Shown here one piece after another: positions 24,731 to 33,751 of a stretch of DNA of 64,000 nt; positions within the stretch are counted from its first letter, which is position 1; every line of letters begins with the position of its first letter. Made by a program: the position numbers and the translations under genes. This DNA is from Reyranella sp. Lineage in GTDB: Bacteria > Pseudomonadota > Alphaproteobacteria > Reyranellales > Reyranellaceae. The stretch is taken from the NCBI RefSeq assembly GCF_004297265.1, contig NZ_SCUT01000009.1:1-64000 (forward strand), given 5' to 3'. Below the pieces are notes generated by a model. The model saw only the letters and a list, made by a program, of their open reading frames with translations. It was not told where the DNA came from and did not search any database.

Positions 24731-27223
24731 CTAGAAGTCCGCCGTCAGCGCCAGCCGGAACGTGCGAGGTGTGCCGACATTGAGGCGCGTGTTGAACGAC
24801 ACCATCGACCAGTAGTTGGTATCGAGCAGGTTCTCGACGTTGAAGCGGATGGCCACCGGCTTGCCGGTCGGACTCTGTGCATCGCTCAGGACGTAGCGCG
24901 CGCCGACATCGAAGCGCACCCACTCAGGGATGCTGAGCCGCGGATCGGTGAGCCCGACATACTGCGTGCCGGTGTAGATGACGCGGCCGTCGAGCGTCAG
25001 GCCGCGGGCGAAGGGCGTGTCCCATTCGGCCGCCAGATTGACCTGTACGTTGGGCGCACCGGCGGCCTGCCAGCCGTCGTTCACGCCGCCCGCCGTGCTG
25101 ACCAGGATCGCCTCCTGGAACATCGCACCGCCCAGCAGCCGCACGCCCTCGGTCGGCGCGCCGAACATGTTGATCTCGATGCCGCGATTGCGCTGCAGGC
25201 CGTTCTGCGTGAGCATATTGGTCGCCGCGTTGGCGATGGCGCTGGGCTGGCTGATCTGGAAGGCACTGAGCGTCGTGGTGAACTTGCCCCAGTCGATCTT
25301 GGTGCCGACTTCGAACTGGGTCGACTGGTAGGGCGCGAATATCTGCCCGGCATTGGCGAAGGTCGGCCCGACGACCGTGCCGGGCTGCAGGCCCTGGATG
25401 AAGTTGCCGTAGAACGACACTTCTTTCCAAGGCCGCACGACCAGCGCCACCGACGGGCTGATCGCATCCTGGGTGTAACCCGACGTCCGGTTGCCGGTTA
25501 CGATATTGAAATTCTCGCCCACGATCTGCTGGTAGCGCGCGCCGAGCGTGAGCTGGACGCGCTTCTCGGCAAGCGATAGCGTGTCGGCGATCGCCAGGCT
25601 GGTGAGCTGGAGCGTGCTCGACTTGTTCGGTGACATGGTCGTGATGTTGGGTCGCGCGACGACGTTCGGCGTGTAGATGTTCGAGGCATAGGCGGTGCCG
25701 ATTCCGCGGCCGAAGCCGAACACCTGCTGGTAGCGCATCGCGCTCACGGCAAATGTATGCCCGACCGGACCGGTGGTCGCCTCGCCGCGCAGGCCGATCT
25801 CGCTCGTCCACTTTGTTTCGTAGGAGGTGTTGTACAACGGCGTCTGCGTGCTGTTGCCGCTGAGCCCACTGACGATGGGATCACCCGACCACAGCGACGA
25901 CCAGCGATTGTCGTGTGCGCCGATGGCGCCGTAGAGCGTCACGCCCGGCCAGACATCGACCTCGCCGCGCAACGCGCCGAACAGGTCCTGGGCGCTCGTA
26001 AAGCTCCAGGGCAGGATGAAGTTGTTGTTGAGATCCGGCACGCCCGGCACCGGCGCGCCCGGCGCGCCCGGCGCGACAGTGGCGTAGCCGATGCCGCCGC
26101 TGATGTACTGGGACTGGTAGCCGCCGTCCAGGGACAGCCGGAAGCCGTCGCCGCGATAATCGACGCCGATCGTCGCCAGCCCCAGCTCCTCGGCGTTCCA
26201 CATCACCGCCGTCTGGCCGGCGCGATAGGCGCCGTTGATGCGCACACCCACTTCCTTTTCGGGGCCGAAGCGGCGGCCGATATCGACGGCGCCGCCGAAC
26301 TGCGCGGCCGAGCTATAGGCGGCCGTCACGCGGTTCATCGGCTCGTCGTGGGCACGCTTGGGCACCACGTTGATCGTGCCGCCGATCGCGCCGGTGGGCG
26401 GCATGCCGTTCAGCATCGCGCTCGGCCCCTTCAGCACCTCGATGCGTTCGGCCAGTTCGACACCGATCGCATAGGTCGGCAGCAGGCCGTAAAGCCCGCC
26501 ATAGGCGATGTCCGTGCACTCGACGGTGAAGCCGCGGATCATCATGTTCTGCGCGCCGTTGTTGCCGCTCGGCCGGACGGCACGCACCGACGGATCGTCG
26601 ATCAGCACGTCGCGGATGGTCTGCGCCTGCTGGTCCTGCGCCTTCTTGGCGGTGTAGCTCGTCTGGTTGAACGGCGTGTCCATGACGTCGCGGTTGCCGA
26701 GCAGGCCGAGCTGGCCGCCGGTCGCCACCTGTCCGCCGGCGTACGCGGGCGGGATGTTGTCGATCATCGCCTGCGACGGCACCGGAAAGACGCCCTGCAC
26801 CTGTACGGGATCGAGCATCATGGCCGACGATCCCATCGTGGTGATCGTCACCGATGTGGGCGAGGAGTAACGGAAGGTCGCACCCGTTCCCGAAAGGAGC
26901 CGCTGCAGCGCCTGCTCGACGGTCATCGTTCCGCTGACGCCCGCGGTCGATTTGCCGGCCACCGAACCGGCATCGAAGACGATCTGAAGTCCGGCTTGGC
27001 GGCCGAAACTCGTGAGCGCCGCGGCCAGAGGCTGGGCCGGTATGTCGAACGAAGCCGTGCGCGGCGCGGGAGCCTGCGCCTGCAGTTCTTCTGCCGGTGT
27101 CTGCGCCCACGCTGGGGCGCACAGGCTCACGCAGATCGCTGAAGCCGTACCGAAAGCAAGCGCCGAACCATAGGCGACCGAAAGGACGCCCGGCAGCCGC
27201 GCCGTCTCAACATTCGCAGGCAC
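24731..27223 (-). CDS. TonB-dependent siderophore receptor with STN domain, unit 1
   Basis: This outer-membrane receptor starts at GTG 27223 behind GGGGAG (830 residues). A signal peptide ends near APAWA. An STN (secretin/TonB short N-terminal) domain follows (SFDIPAQPLAAALTSFGRQA, TVEQALQRLLSGTGATFRY), the module that contacts FecR in cell-surface signalling. The plug has TIRDVLIDDPSVR, NMMIRGFTVE, ERIEVLKGPSAMLNGMPPTG, GGTINVVPKRA. The barrel ends in a typical aromatic-terminated strand (TFRLALTADF). Upstream fecR and fecI genes complete a transcription-regulating uptake unit. The ligand is not known. Confidence 0.9.
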   Translation of the reverse strand: MPANVETARLPGVLSVAYGSALAFGTASAICVSLCAPAWAQTPAEELQAQAPAPRTASFDIPAQPLAAALTSFGRQAGLQIVFDAGSVAGKSTAGVSGTMTVEQALQRLLSGTGATFRYSSPTSVTITTMGSSAMMLDPVQVQGVFPVPSQAMIDNIPPAYAGGQVATGGQLGLLGNRDVMDTPFNQTSYTAKKAQDQQAQTIRDVLIDDPSVRAVRPSGNNGAQNMMIRGFTVECTDIAYGGLYGLLPTYAIGVELAERIEVLKGPSAMLNGMPPTGAIGGTINVVPKRAHDEPMNRVTAAYSSAAQFGGAVDIGRRFGPEKEVGVRINGAYRAGQTAVMWNAEELGLATIGVDYRGDGFRLSLDGGYQSQYISGGIGYATVAPGAPGAPVPGVPDLNNNFILPWSFTSAQDLFGALRGEVDVWPGVTLYGAIGAHDNRWSSLWSGDPIVSGLSGNSTQTPLYNTSYETKWTSEIGLRGEATTGPVGHTFAVSAMRYQQVFGFGRGIGTAYASNIYTPNVVARPNITTMSPNKSSTLQLTSLAIADTLSLAEKRVQLTLGARYQQIVGENFNIVTGNRTSGYTQDAISPSVALVVRPWKEVSFYGNFIQGLQPGTVVGPTFANAGQIFAPYQSTQFEVGTKIDWGKFTTTLSAFQISQPSAIANAATNMLTQNGLQRNRGIEINMFGAPTEGVRLLGGAMFQEAILVSTAGGVNDGWQAAGAPNVQVNLAAEWDTPFARGLTLDGRVIYTGTQYVGLTDPRLSIPEWVRFDVGARYVLSDAQSPTGKPVAIRFNVENLLDTNYWSMVSFNTRLNVGTPRTFRLALTADF

Positions 27224-27245
27224 GAAAACTCTCCCCAAATTTCTG

Positions 27246-27290
27246 TGCCGGCGGGTACACGGGCTCGCCCGGCGCACGCTTGCGCCGGGC
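27246..27290 (-). promoter_or_regulatory. Leader element and hairpin upstream of receptor 1
   Basis: The element TGCCGGCGGGTACACGG (plus strand, 27246-27262) recurs almost identically before the second receptor gene, at the same distance (23-24 bases) from the start codon. Just upstream on the coding strand, GCCCGGCGCA and TGCGCCGGGC form ten-base arms with a CGCT loop (27267-27290). The hairpin lies between fecR and the receptor gene. A regulatory or mRNA-processing role is inferred from conservation. Confidence 0.5.
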
Positions 27291-27365
27291 TCTCACTGAG
27301 GAAACGAACGGACAGCGGGAAACTTAACGGCTGCTTCGTCACAAAAGATGACACTCGTCCGTTCT

Positions 27366-28322
27366 TCAGCGAGAGGAAATCACCGTCAGGTAGGGTGAGA
27401 GCCTGGTGACACGGCCCTGCTGGAGATCGACCAGTGCGCGCAGGGCATCGTCGGGACGATCGAGATCGATGATGCCCGACACCAGGCTGTCGGCGATCCG
27501 GGAATCGGCGAAGACGATCATACCTGGCATACGGCGGCCGACCTGCCCGACGACGTCGCGCATGACGGCATCGTAGGCGACCAGCCGGCGGTCCCGCCAC
27601 GTGGCGACATCGCCCGGCATCATCGTTCCACGGCCGACCGGTCCGTCGCTGAAAATGTGGATCCATTGTCCGGCGGTCAGCGCCGCCACCTCGCCCGCCT
27701 TGCTCCGCGTGACATTCACGCTACCGCTCTGGACCGACACGGTGACGCCGGTTTCCGATTTCGCAACATCGAACGCCGTACCGGTCACGGTGACATCGAC
27801 CTGTCCCGCGCTCACGACGAACGGCCGCTGCGGCGACGGCGTGACCTCAAAGAAGGCCTGGCCGGACAGCAGCCGGACGGACCGGCGGGCTTCCGCATAC
27901 TCGACCGCCACTGCGCTGCCGGCGTCGAGGGCGATCCGGCTCCCGTCCTCCAAAGCAACATCGCGCGTCTCGGCCATCCCCGTCATGTGATCGGCCGTCA
28001 GGCGCAGCTGCATTGCCGGAACGGCAAACAGGGCCACGCACGCGGCCAGGGCCGCGCCGGCCGTCATCAATACGGGCCTGCGATACCAGGACCGCCCGGC
28101 ACGCGTCGCTTCACGGCGCACGGGCGTGAGCGGGGGAAGGCTGGCCGAAGCATCCCATACGGGCCCAACCTCCGCATAGGCCCGCCGACGCATCTCGCTC
28201 CGGGATAGCCAGCTCTCGAATTCCGCACGCAGGACGGCATCGCCGGGCGCATTCTCCAGCCGCATGAGCCAGTCGATTACCTGGCTTTGAAGGGACTCAC
28301 CCTTGGCGGGCGCCGGGTTCAC
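27366..28322 (-). CDS. fecR: FecR family anti-sigma regulator, unit 1
   Basis: This 318-residue protein starts at GTG 28322 (GAGGAA upstream). The cytoplasmic N-terminus has the anti-sigma region (VIDWLMRLENAPGDAVLRAE, FESWLSRSEMRRRAYAEV, VW). A transmembrane segment lies near residues 83-105 (LMTAGAALAACVALFAVPAM), and the periplasmic part has the FecR motif (DVALEDGSRIALDAGSAVAV, RSVRLLSGQAFFEV, GTAFDV) followed by a secretin-like STN partner domain. It relays siderophore binding from the receptor to the FecI sigma factor. Confidence 0.88.
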   Translation of the reverse strand: MNPAPAKGESLQSQVIDWLMRLENAPGDAVLRAEFESWLSRSEMRRRAYAEVGPVWDASASLPPLTPVRREATRAGRSWYRRPVLMTAGAALAACVALFAVPAMQLRLTADHMTGMAETRDVALEDGSRIALDAGSAVAVEYAEARRSVRLLSGQAFFEVTPSPQRPFVVSAGQVDVTVTGTAFDVAKSETGVTVSVQSGSVNVTRSKAGEVAALTAGQWIHIFSDGPVGRGTMMPGDVATWRDRRLVAYDAVMRDVVGQVGRRMPGMIVFADSRIADSLVSGIIDLDRPDDALRALVDLQQGRVTRLSPYLTVISSR

Positions 28323-28407
28323 AGTCTTTGTTCCTCAGTACGGAGCAGCAGGGCAGATTCTCCCTGAACGACGAATGGCCGCCTACGAGTTTAATGGCCC
28401 GTGCGTG

Positions 28408-28932
28408 TCAATCGAAGATCAATCCCTCGGCTCCAGGCCGGTTCAGTGTGCAGTGGAGCAGCGCGTCCTTGATCATCTTGTGCACGCGCGGCACCGAGAC
28501 GCCGAGATGGGTTGCGATCTCCTGGAGAGTACGGCGTTCGACACGATACAGGACGAAGGCGACCTGGGTGCGTTCCGGCAATCCGGCCAGGCTCCTCTCC
28601 AGCGAGCGCAGCTCGTCGCGGAAATGGAGGATGCGTTCTGCCGACGGTGCCTCGCTGGGCACGCTCTCCATCGTCTCGGCGGTGATCGGATGGGGAAGAT
28701 GGACGGACCTGCGCCTCAGCCAGTCGACCGCGAGATTGCGCACGATGGAGAAGAGATATTTGGTCGGCTGCGCGAGATCGCCCGATTCGCCGACCTTCGA
28801 CGAGAAGCGGAGCCACGCTTCCTGGACGAGATCCTCCGCGCTCGCCCGGTCACGCAGCAGGTGATGGGCGTAGTTCAGCAGCTCGTTTCGATGCGCCATA
28901 TAGACGGCGAGCGATGACTCCGCGGGCGCCAA
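28408..28932 (-). CDS. fecI: FecI-type ECF sigma factor, unit 1
   Basis: Sigma-2 region: YMAHRNELLNYAHHLLRDRA and AEDLVQEAWLRF; sigma-4 region: LPERTQVAFVLYRVERRTLQ, EIATHLGVSVPRVHKMIKDA. It directs transcription of the receptor unit. The open frame extends to 28965, but that ATG lies inside a palindrome over the predicted transcription start, so I prefer the TTG at 28932 (LAPAESSLAVYM), which aligns exactly with the paralogue at 48488. The gene stops 85 bases before fecR, in the same orientation. Confidence 0.85.
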   Translation of the reverse strand: MAPAESSLAVYMAHRNELLNYAHHLLRDRASAEDLVQEAWLRFSSKVGESGDLAQPTKYLFSIVRNLAVDWLRRRSVHLPHPITAETMESVPSEAPSAERILHFRDELRSLERSLAGLPERTQVAFVLYRVERRTLQEIATHLGVSVPRVHKMIKDALLHCTLNRPGAEGLIFD

Positions 28933-28948
28933 TAGGCTTCGCTCCCAA

Positions 28949-28997
28949 ATGCGAACGGTTCGCATTCTCCCTTACCGAGTGCCGACCGGCTTTGCAA
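28949..28997 (-). promoter_or_regulatory. Promoter and Fur-like operator of fecI unit 1
   Basis: On the minus strand, TTGCAA (28997-28992), 17 bases, then TAAGGG (28974-28969) form a weak housekeeping promoter. A 7-1-7 palindrome TGCGAAC-G-GTTCGCA (28950-28964) covers the predicted start of transcription. The same arrangement precedes the second fecI. The shape resembles Fur-family operators, so iron-dependent repression is likely; the regulator is inferred. Confidence 0.6.
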
Positions 28998-29027
28998 GAT
29001 GATGCGCCCGTTATCGTAGCCGAAGCC

Positions 29028-29444
29028 CTACGCCGACACCTCGGGCGCCTCGAATGACGGCAGGGTGGCGCGGATCGCGGGCGAATCGAGCCACTTGCGG
29101 GCCTTTCCGGCATCGGTGAACACGCGCATTGGCCGCTTGGCAGCAGCAAGGATGCCGAGCACGCGCGACATCATCGCATACCTGTCGTCCGGCAAGACGA
29201 TGGCCAGCGGCCCGTGATCCTGGATGCCGTCCTGCAGCGCTCGCATGCGCACCCCGATGCCCAGCATGTCGATCGAACTCATCTGCGTGTCGCCGTTGGT
29301 ACCGTCGAACAATTTGCGATAGCGGAGCCCGTTCGCACCCACCATCGCATCGAGCATCTCATTCACTTCGGCGAGGTCGACGTTGCCATCGCAGGTCGCC
29401 ACGAAGATCTGCAGTCGCGAGTCGATGGTCCAGTGCAAAGGCAT
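29028..29444 (-). CDS. STAS/SpoIIAA-like protein, paralogue A
   Basis: This 138-residue protein begins MPLHWTIDSRLQIFVATCDG and contains GLRYRKLFDGTNGDTQMSSI and VLGILAAAKRPMRVFTDAGK, ending KARKWLDSPAI. The fold pattern (beta, helix, KLFDG turn) is like SpoIIAA/STAS proteins of the type often found with sensor systems, but no phosphorylatable Ser is obvious. A close paralogue lies at 53982-54410. Function is unknown. Confidence 0.6.
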   Translation of the reverse strand: MPLHWTIDSRLQIFVATCDGNVDLAEVNEMLDAMVGANGLRYRKLFDGTNGDTQMSSIDMLGIGVRMRALQDGIQDHGPLAIVLPDDRYAMMSRVLGILAAAKRPMRVFTDAGKARKWLDSPAIRATLPSFEAPEVSA

Positions 29445-29616
29445 CTACAGAAAGTCCGCAACGCACACGAAAACAAGCGCTACCGACAATGATCGGCGGA
29501 CTGAGTCCTGGCAAGGGTCGCGCGTCGTCTCCGCATCGCCGTGAGCAGATTTTCCTCCGTTGCAATGAGCCATGGGTCACCCGTAGATGACACCCGCCAA
29601 TGGTGGGGAGATCGTG

Positions 29617-30063
29617 ATGACCGGCGTGAAGGCAGCGAAGGACGAGCGGCGCGGGGACTATAAGTGGTCGATGCCGGTCGCGAGCCGGTGGTCGGACTGC
29701 GACGCCTACGGCCACGTCAACAACGCCGTCTATTACAGCTGGTTCGATACTTCGCTCACGACGCTCGCCATCGAGCGGGGCATCCTGCGAGCGCCGGGCC
29801 AGACCTCGATCGGCCTGTGCATCGCGAGCGGCTGCGAATTCCTGGCGCCGGTCGACTTTCCCCAGACGGTCGATGTCGGAATCCGGCTTGGCCGCATCGG
29901 CAACAGCTCGCTGCGCTACGAGCTGGCAATCTTCACGCGGGAGAGTGAGACGCCCGCCGCCGTCGGCCACTTCGTCCACGTCTATGTCGACGTCGCGACC
30001 CGCGCGAGCGTGTCCCTCACCGAGGCCCAGAAGGCGGCGGTGACTGATCTCCTGGCGGCTTGA
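29617..30063 (+). CDS. Hot-dog acyl-CoA thioesterase, YbgC/FadM type
   Basis: This 148-residue protein starts at ATG 29617 behind GGGGAG. It has the thioesterase signature SRWSDCDAYGHVNNAVYYSW with the catalytic Asp, followed by FDTSLTTLAIERGIL and VGIRLGRIGNSSLRYELAIF. Family members hydrolyse 4-hydroxybenzoyl-CoA or short acyl-CoAs. No pathway genes adjoin it. Length is typical. Confidence 0.85.
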   Translation: MTGVKAAKDERRGDYKWSMPVASRWSDCDAYGHVNNAVYYSWFDTSLTTLAIERGILRAPGQTSIGLCIASGCEFLAPVDFPQTVDVGIRLGRIGNSSLRYELAIFTRESETPAAVGHFVHVYVDVATRASVSLTEAQKAAVTDLLAA

Positions 30064-30161
30064 GATTCAACCGGCGCGACATGCGATCAGACACAACCCG
30101 CAAATGCGTTGAAGCGAGAGGGGGAAACGGCCTAGCCTGTTGTCACGACCTTGGGGGGTAT

Positions 30162-31130
30162 ATGCGTTGGTTTCTGGTTTTGGGATTGGGAGCGCTCCTG
30201 ACGGGCTGCGCGAGCGCCCAGCTCAACTACAACACGGCAGATCTCGCCTCTTCACTTGGCTCCCTCCAAAAACGACAGATCTTTTACAATCTGGCGCAGG
30301 CCCTCGATGATCCCGAGTTCATCCCTTCGCAAGTGACGATCTCAATCGGCACCGCCCAAACGGCCAACGCGGTCAATCCGAACCTCAGCATTCCCCTGGG
30401 CTCGGGTTTCGCCTCTGCGGCCCGAATCACCGAAGGGGGGAGGAACGCGGGCAATCAGTTCACGGGAACGTTCACGACGGCCGCGACCGGGCTGGGTATC
30501 CAGCTCGTCGATTCGTGGAACCAGAGCTGGACCATGGTGCCCGCGAACGGATCCAATCAGCTCAGGCGTCTCCGGGCACTCTATCAATACGCGACCGGCT
30601 CCTTTCCTCATGTCGAACCGGGCCGGGAGATCAGCGAGGACGAGGCGGAGAAGGCCTTTCTCTGTGAGTATCCCCTGCAGGCCCTGGCGGTGCCGTCATC
30701 GCCGCCCGGCGACAACATTGCCTATCGTCTCGAAGGCTGCCCGGAAAACGGGCACGGGCCGCGTTCGCGGTTGATGTACGCCGACCCAAATTTCACGCAG
30801 GGGCCCAACTGCGTGATCTGCGTGGACGACCTGAAGTCGAAGTTCCCCCGGCTCTATGTCAATCCGCACCTGAAATACCGTTTCATCCACAGCGGGAAAG
30901 ACAAGACGGACGACATGGTCAAGGTGGGCGAGCACGGCTTCACCTCCTTCTACGTCTGCGCCTCCCGAAAGAGCGACTGCAGACGCGCGCCCCAGCAGGA
31001 ACCATTCGACGGGCGCAAGGCCTTCAGCGATTTCGTGCTGTTCGTCTATGAAGCCATGACCGTGCCAGCCGGCGGTTCGGGGAGCGGCAAGTCGACGGGC
31101 GGCGCCAACTTCGTCTATTCCGTCCGGTGA
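30162..31130 (+). CDS. Hypothetical lipoprotein
   Basis: This 322-residue protein starts at ATG 30162 (GGGGGG upstream) with a lipoprotein signal peptide, MRWFLVLGLGALLTGCASAQ, whose lipobox LLTGC predicts lipidation at the cysteine. Remaining sequence has DPEFIPSQVTISIGTAQTAN and several paired cysteines (FLCEYP, EGCPENGHG, NCVICVDDL, YVCASRKSDC). It is probably attached to the outer membrane. I recognise no family. The first 34 codons of the longer frame are unsupported. Confidence 0.6.
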   Translation: MRWFLVLGLGALLTGCASAQLNYNTADLASSLGSLQKRQIFYNLAQALDDPEFIPSQVTISIGTAQTANAVNPNLSIPLGSGFASAARITEGGRNAGNQFTGTFTTAATGLGIQLVDSWNQSWTMVPANGSNQLRRLRALYQYATGSFPHVEPGREISEDEAEKAFLCEYPLQALAVPSSPPGDNIAYRLEGCPENGHGPRSRLMYADPNFTQGPNCVICVDDLKSKFPRLYVNPHLKYRFIHSGKDKTDDMVKVGEHGFTSFYVCASRKSDCRRAPQQEPFDGRKAFSDFVLFVYEAMTVPAGGSGSGKSTGGANFVYSVR

Positions 31131-31186
31131 TGCCGGCGGCGCCGGGAGATCGCGATATCGCCCTTCATCAATTTCGGGAGAATACC

Positions 31187-31765
31187 ATGTCCGCCAAGGA
31201 TCCCGCCGTCAGTCGCTTCCCCGTCCCCGCCCTTACCGATATGCCCGCCGACATCCGCGAGCGCATCGAGAAGGTCCAGGAGAAGTCGGGATTCATCCCC
31301 AACGTCTTCCTCGTGCTGGCGCATCGGCCCGACGAGTTCCGCGCCTTCTTCGCCTATCACGACGCGCTGATGGACAAGCCCGGCAACCTCAGCAAGGCCG
31401 AACGCGAGATGATCGTCGTGGCGACCTCGAACCTGAATCAGTGCCAGTATTGCGTGATCGCCCATGGCGCGATCCTGCGCATCCGCGCCAAGGACCCGCT
31501 GATCGCCGACCAGGTCGCCATCAACTACCGCAAGGCCGACATCTCGCCACGCCAGAAGGCGATGCTCGACTTCGCCGTGAAAGTGAGCCAGTCCGCCCAT
31601 CTCGTCGGCGACGACGACATGGAGACGCTGAAGCAGCACGGCTTCGACGAGGAAGACGTCTGGGACATCGCGGCCATCGCCTCCTTCTTCGGCCTGTCGA
31701 ACCGCATGGCCAACGTCACCAGCATGCGCCCGAACTCCGAGTTCTATGCGATGGGGCGCGGCTGA
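31187..31765 (+). CDS. AhpD-like peroxidase-related protein
   Basis: This 192-residue protein has the carboxymuconolactone decarboxylase/AhpD fold with the redox motif C86-Q-Y-C89 followed by H93 (NLNQCQYCVIAHG). Flanking segments (IPNVFLVLAHRPDEFRAFFA, SPRQKAMLDFAVKV) are typical of peroxidase-related enzymes. CGGGAG precedes the ATG at 31187. Antioxidant activity is predicted from the CxxC-H arrangement. Confidence 0.85.
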   Translation: MSAKDPAVSRFPVPALTDMPADIRERIEKVQEKSGFIPNVFLVLAHRPDEFRAFFAYHDALMDKPGNLSKAEREMIVVATSNLNQCQYCVIAHGAILRIRAKDPLIADQVAINYRKADISPRQKAMLDFAVKVSQSAHLVGDDDMETLKQHGFDEEDVWDIAAIASFFGLSNRMANVTSMRPNSEFYAMGRG

Positions 31766-31781
31766 AGGGCGAGGCCCGCTC

Positions 31782-32498
31782 TCACCTCGCCGCAAGCCGC
31801 AGGCCGGCAACGGCCATGACGGCCGCCAGGACGAATCGCACCATGCGGTCGGAGATGCGAAGAATCGCGGCGGTGCCGACGGCTGCGCCCAGGAGCGCGA
31901 CACAGGCGAAGAGCGGAAGCTCCGGCGCGAATTGTTGGCCGGTGAGGAGAGTGCCCGCCATTGCGGTCAACGAATTGCCGAGGATGAACGGCGCCGACAG
32001 GCCAGCGGCTTCCTTGGGCCGGGCCCAGCCGAGCACGATCAGTGCGGGCGCGATGAAGACGCCGCCGCCGATGCCGGAGAGTCCGGAGAGAAAACCCGCC
32101 GCCGCCCCGATGCCCGCCAGACCTACCCTTGAGGCCGCGACGCCCGGCAGGAGGGCAGTTGCGGGCCTCACGACCATCAGCACGGCCGCCGCGAGCAGCA
32201 GAGCGCCGGTCACGGACGTATAGAGTCCCGACGGCAGGGCGATCACGCCGCCGACGAACGCAGCGGGAAGCGCAGGGACGGCCAGCGACATCAACATATG
32301 CCAGTCGATCAACCCGGCCGCGTGGAGCCGCCAGCTCGTATAGGACGCCGCAACGACATTCATGGCGAGCGCCGTTGGCCGAAGCTGGTCGACCGGAACG
32401 CCGGCCATGGCCATGACTGCGAGAAAGCCCGTCCCGCCAGCTTGGCCGACGGTGGCGTAGACGACCGAAATGGCGAACAGCGCCAGCGCGATGAGCAT
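31782..32498 (-). CDS. TauE/SafE family membrane exporter
   Basis: This 238-residue protein has about eight hydrophobic segments and the two repeated family motifs: VGQAGGTGFLAVMAMAGV with RPTALAMNVV, and SGLSGIGGGVFIAPALIV with GLSAPFILGNSL. Members export sulfite, sulfoacetate or other small organic anions. It converges on the AhpD-like gene with 16 bases between stops and lies just downstream of the nitroreductase gene on the same strand. The substrate is not known. Confidence 0.85.
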   Translation of the reverse strand: MLIALALFAISVVYATVGQAGGTGFLAVMAMAGVPVDQLRPTALAMNVVAASYTSWRLHAAGLIDWHMLMSLAVPALPAAFVGGVIALPSGLYTSVTGALLLAAAVLMVVRPATALLPGVAASRVGLAGIGAAAGFLSGLSGIGGGVFIAPALIVLGWARPKEAAGLSAPFILGNSLTAMAGTLLTGQQFAPELPLFACVALLGAAVGTAAILRISDRMVRFVLAAVMAVAGLRLAAR

Positions 32499-32510
32499 GA
32501 TGATCGCCCC

Positions 32511-33185
32511 TCAGTCGAAGCCGACGTACCTCACGAATTCCGCTGCGGGCGTCCGCTCGGAGCGGACGGCGTTGGCGGGAAACGAGTCGTCGGGATAGCC
32601 CAAGGCGACGCAGGTCATGATCGCCTCATCGTCGGAAATGCCCGCGACCTCGCGCACGATATCTGACCGGGCGATGCCCTGCCCGTTCACCACGGCGCCG
32701 ATGCCGCGATCCCACGCCGCCAGCACGATGCCGTAACACAGCGCGCCCAGGTCGAAGTGGCAGGTGGCGCCGGGATCGAGGACGCGGTCGTAGGTGAGCA
32801 CCAGAGAGACCGGCGCATCGAACTGGCGGAAGCCGCGCATCACCCAGTCTTGGCGCATCGCCTTGTCGTCGCGCGCGATGCCCATGGCGGCGAAGAGCTG
32901 CTTGGCGATGTCGACCTGGCGTTGGCGATGGGCGCCCTCATAGGGACCGTGGGTGAAGATGTCCCGCTTCGAGGGCTTGCCCGCCGCCATCTCCTCCATG
33001 TTGCGCCGGCGCACCTCGTCGAGCGGCGCGCCGGTCAGCACATGCACGTGCCACGGCTGGCTGTTCATCGACGACGGCGCACGCTTGGCATCCTCGATGA
33101 TCTCCTGGATCACCGACTTCGAGATCGCCTTCTTCGCGAAGCCGCGCGTGCTGCGGCGACTATGCACCAGTTCCCGGAAGTCCAT
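32511..33185 (-). CDS. Nitroreductase-family flavoprotein
   Basis: This 224-residue protein begins MDFRELVHSRRSTRGFAKKA and shows AKRAPSSMNSQPWHVHVLTG, the FMN-binding Ser/Asn segment, and DLGALCYGIVLAAWDRGIGA, VALGYPDDSFPANA at the C-terminus. Such enzymes reduce nitroaromatics or quinones using NAD(P)H and FMN. It ends 13 bases before the TauE/SafE gene starts, so the two are probably cotranscribed. Length is typical of the family. Confidence 0.88.
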   Translation of the reverse strand: MDFRELVHSRRSTRGFAKKAISKSVIQEIIEDAKRAPSSMNSQPWHVHVLTGAPLDEVRRRNMEEMAAGKPSKRDIFTHGPYEGAHRQRQVDIAKQLFAAMGIARDDKAMRQDWVMRGFRQFDAPVSLVLTYDRVLDPGATCHFDLGALCYGIVLAAWDRGIGAVVNGQGIARSDIVREVAGISDDEAIMTCVALGYPDDSFPANAVRSERTPAAEFVRYVGFD

Positions 33186-33308
33186 GTTTCCTCATACGCC
33201 GTGTTGGAAACAGGATAACAGGCGCTTCCTATTCGCGAACCCAGGCCGCGCGGCGGGTTCCGTATGCCGGGCGACCCCAAGAATAGACGGATTCGAGCAG
33301 AATCTGAG

Positions 33309-33674
33309 CTACGCGGCGGCCTGTAAGCGCCGGGGCGGCATTGCCTGGGCGATCTTCAGTTCGCGGGTGAGTTCGGGAATCGTCAGCATTCCCGGGCGCA
33401 GCAGCAGGCGGGCCACGCCGGAATTGCGGCGGTTCTCCTCAGGCCACAGAGCGCGCCGCGCCAGCGAGCGCGAATCGTCGTATTTGCTGGCCCGCAGCGC
33501 GATGATCGACGCCGCGAGGCAGCGCTGTTCCCATTCGCCGAATGTGCCGACTCCGCGGCCCAGTGCGGCGAGAATCGTGGTGATGGCCGAAACGGCCAAC
33601 CTCTTCTTGTCTTCGGAAGACAGACCTTCGGATGAGAGGGCGAGCGATTTGCGGAGCGATTCGATTTCGGACAT
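33309..33674 (-). CDS. Hypothetical protein
   Basis: Taken from the ATG at 33674, this 121-residue protein begins MSEIESLRKSLALSSEGLSS and contains RGVGTFGEWEQRCLAASIIA and SLARRALWPEENRRNSG. It is helical and basic at the C-terminus (ELTRELKIAQAMPPRRLQ). I recognise no domain. The longer frame from 33860 has no supporting ribosome site. Confidence 0.45.
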   Translation of the reverse strand: MSEIESLRKSLALSSEGLSSEDKKRLAVSAITTILAALGRGVGTFGEWEQRCLAASIIALRASKYDDSRSLARRALWPEENRRNSGVARLLLRPGMLTIPELTRELKIAQAMPPRRLQAAA

Positions 33675-33751
33675 CGGCGCGTTATACTCATTCAAGCGCG
33701 TCTGTGAAGTGCGAAGACTCGTCGTCGAGGAATTCAGCACCATGAACGCAC

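Noticed and set aside
24683-27142. Long plus-strand open frames across receptor gene 1
   Set aside because: They are antisense shadows of a strongly supported receptor gene; high GC keeps the opposite frames open. They lack family signatures and ribosome sites.
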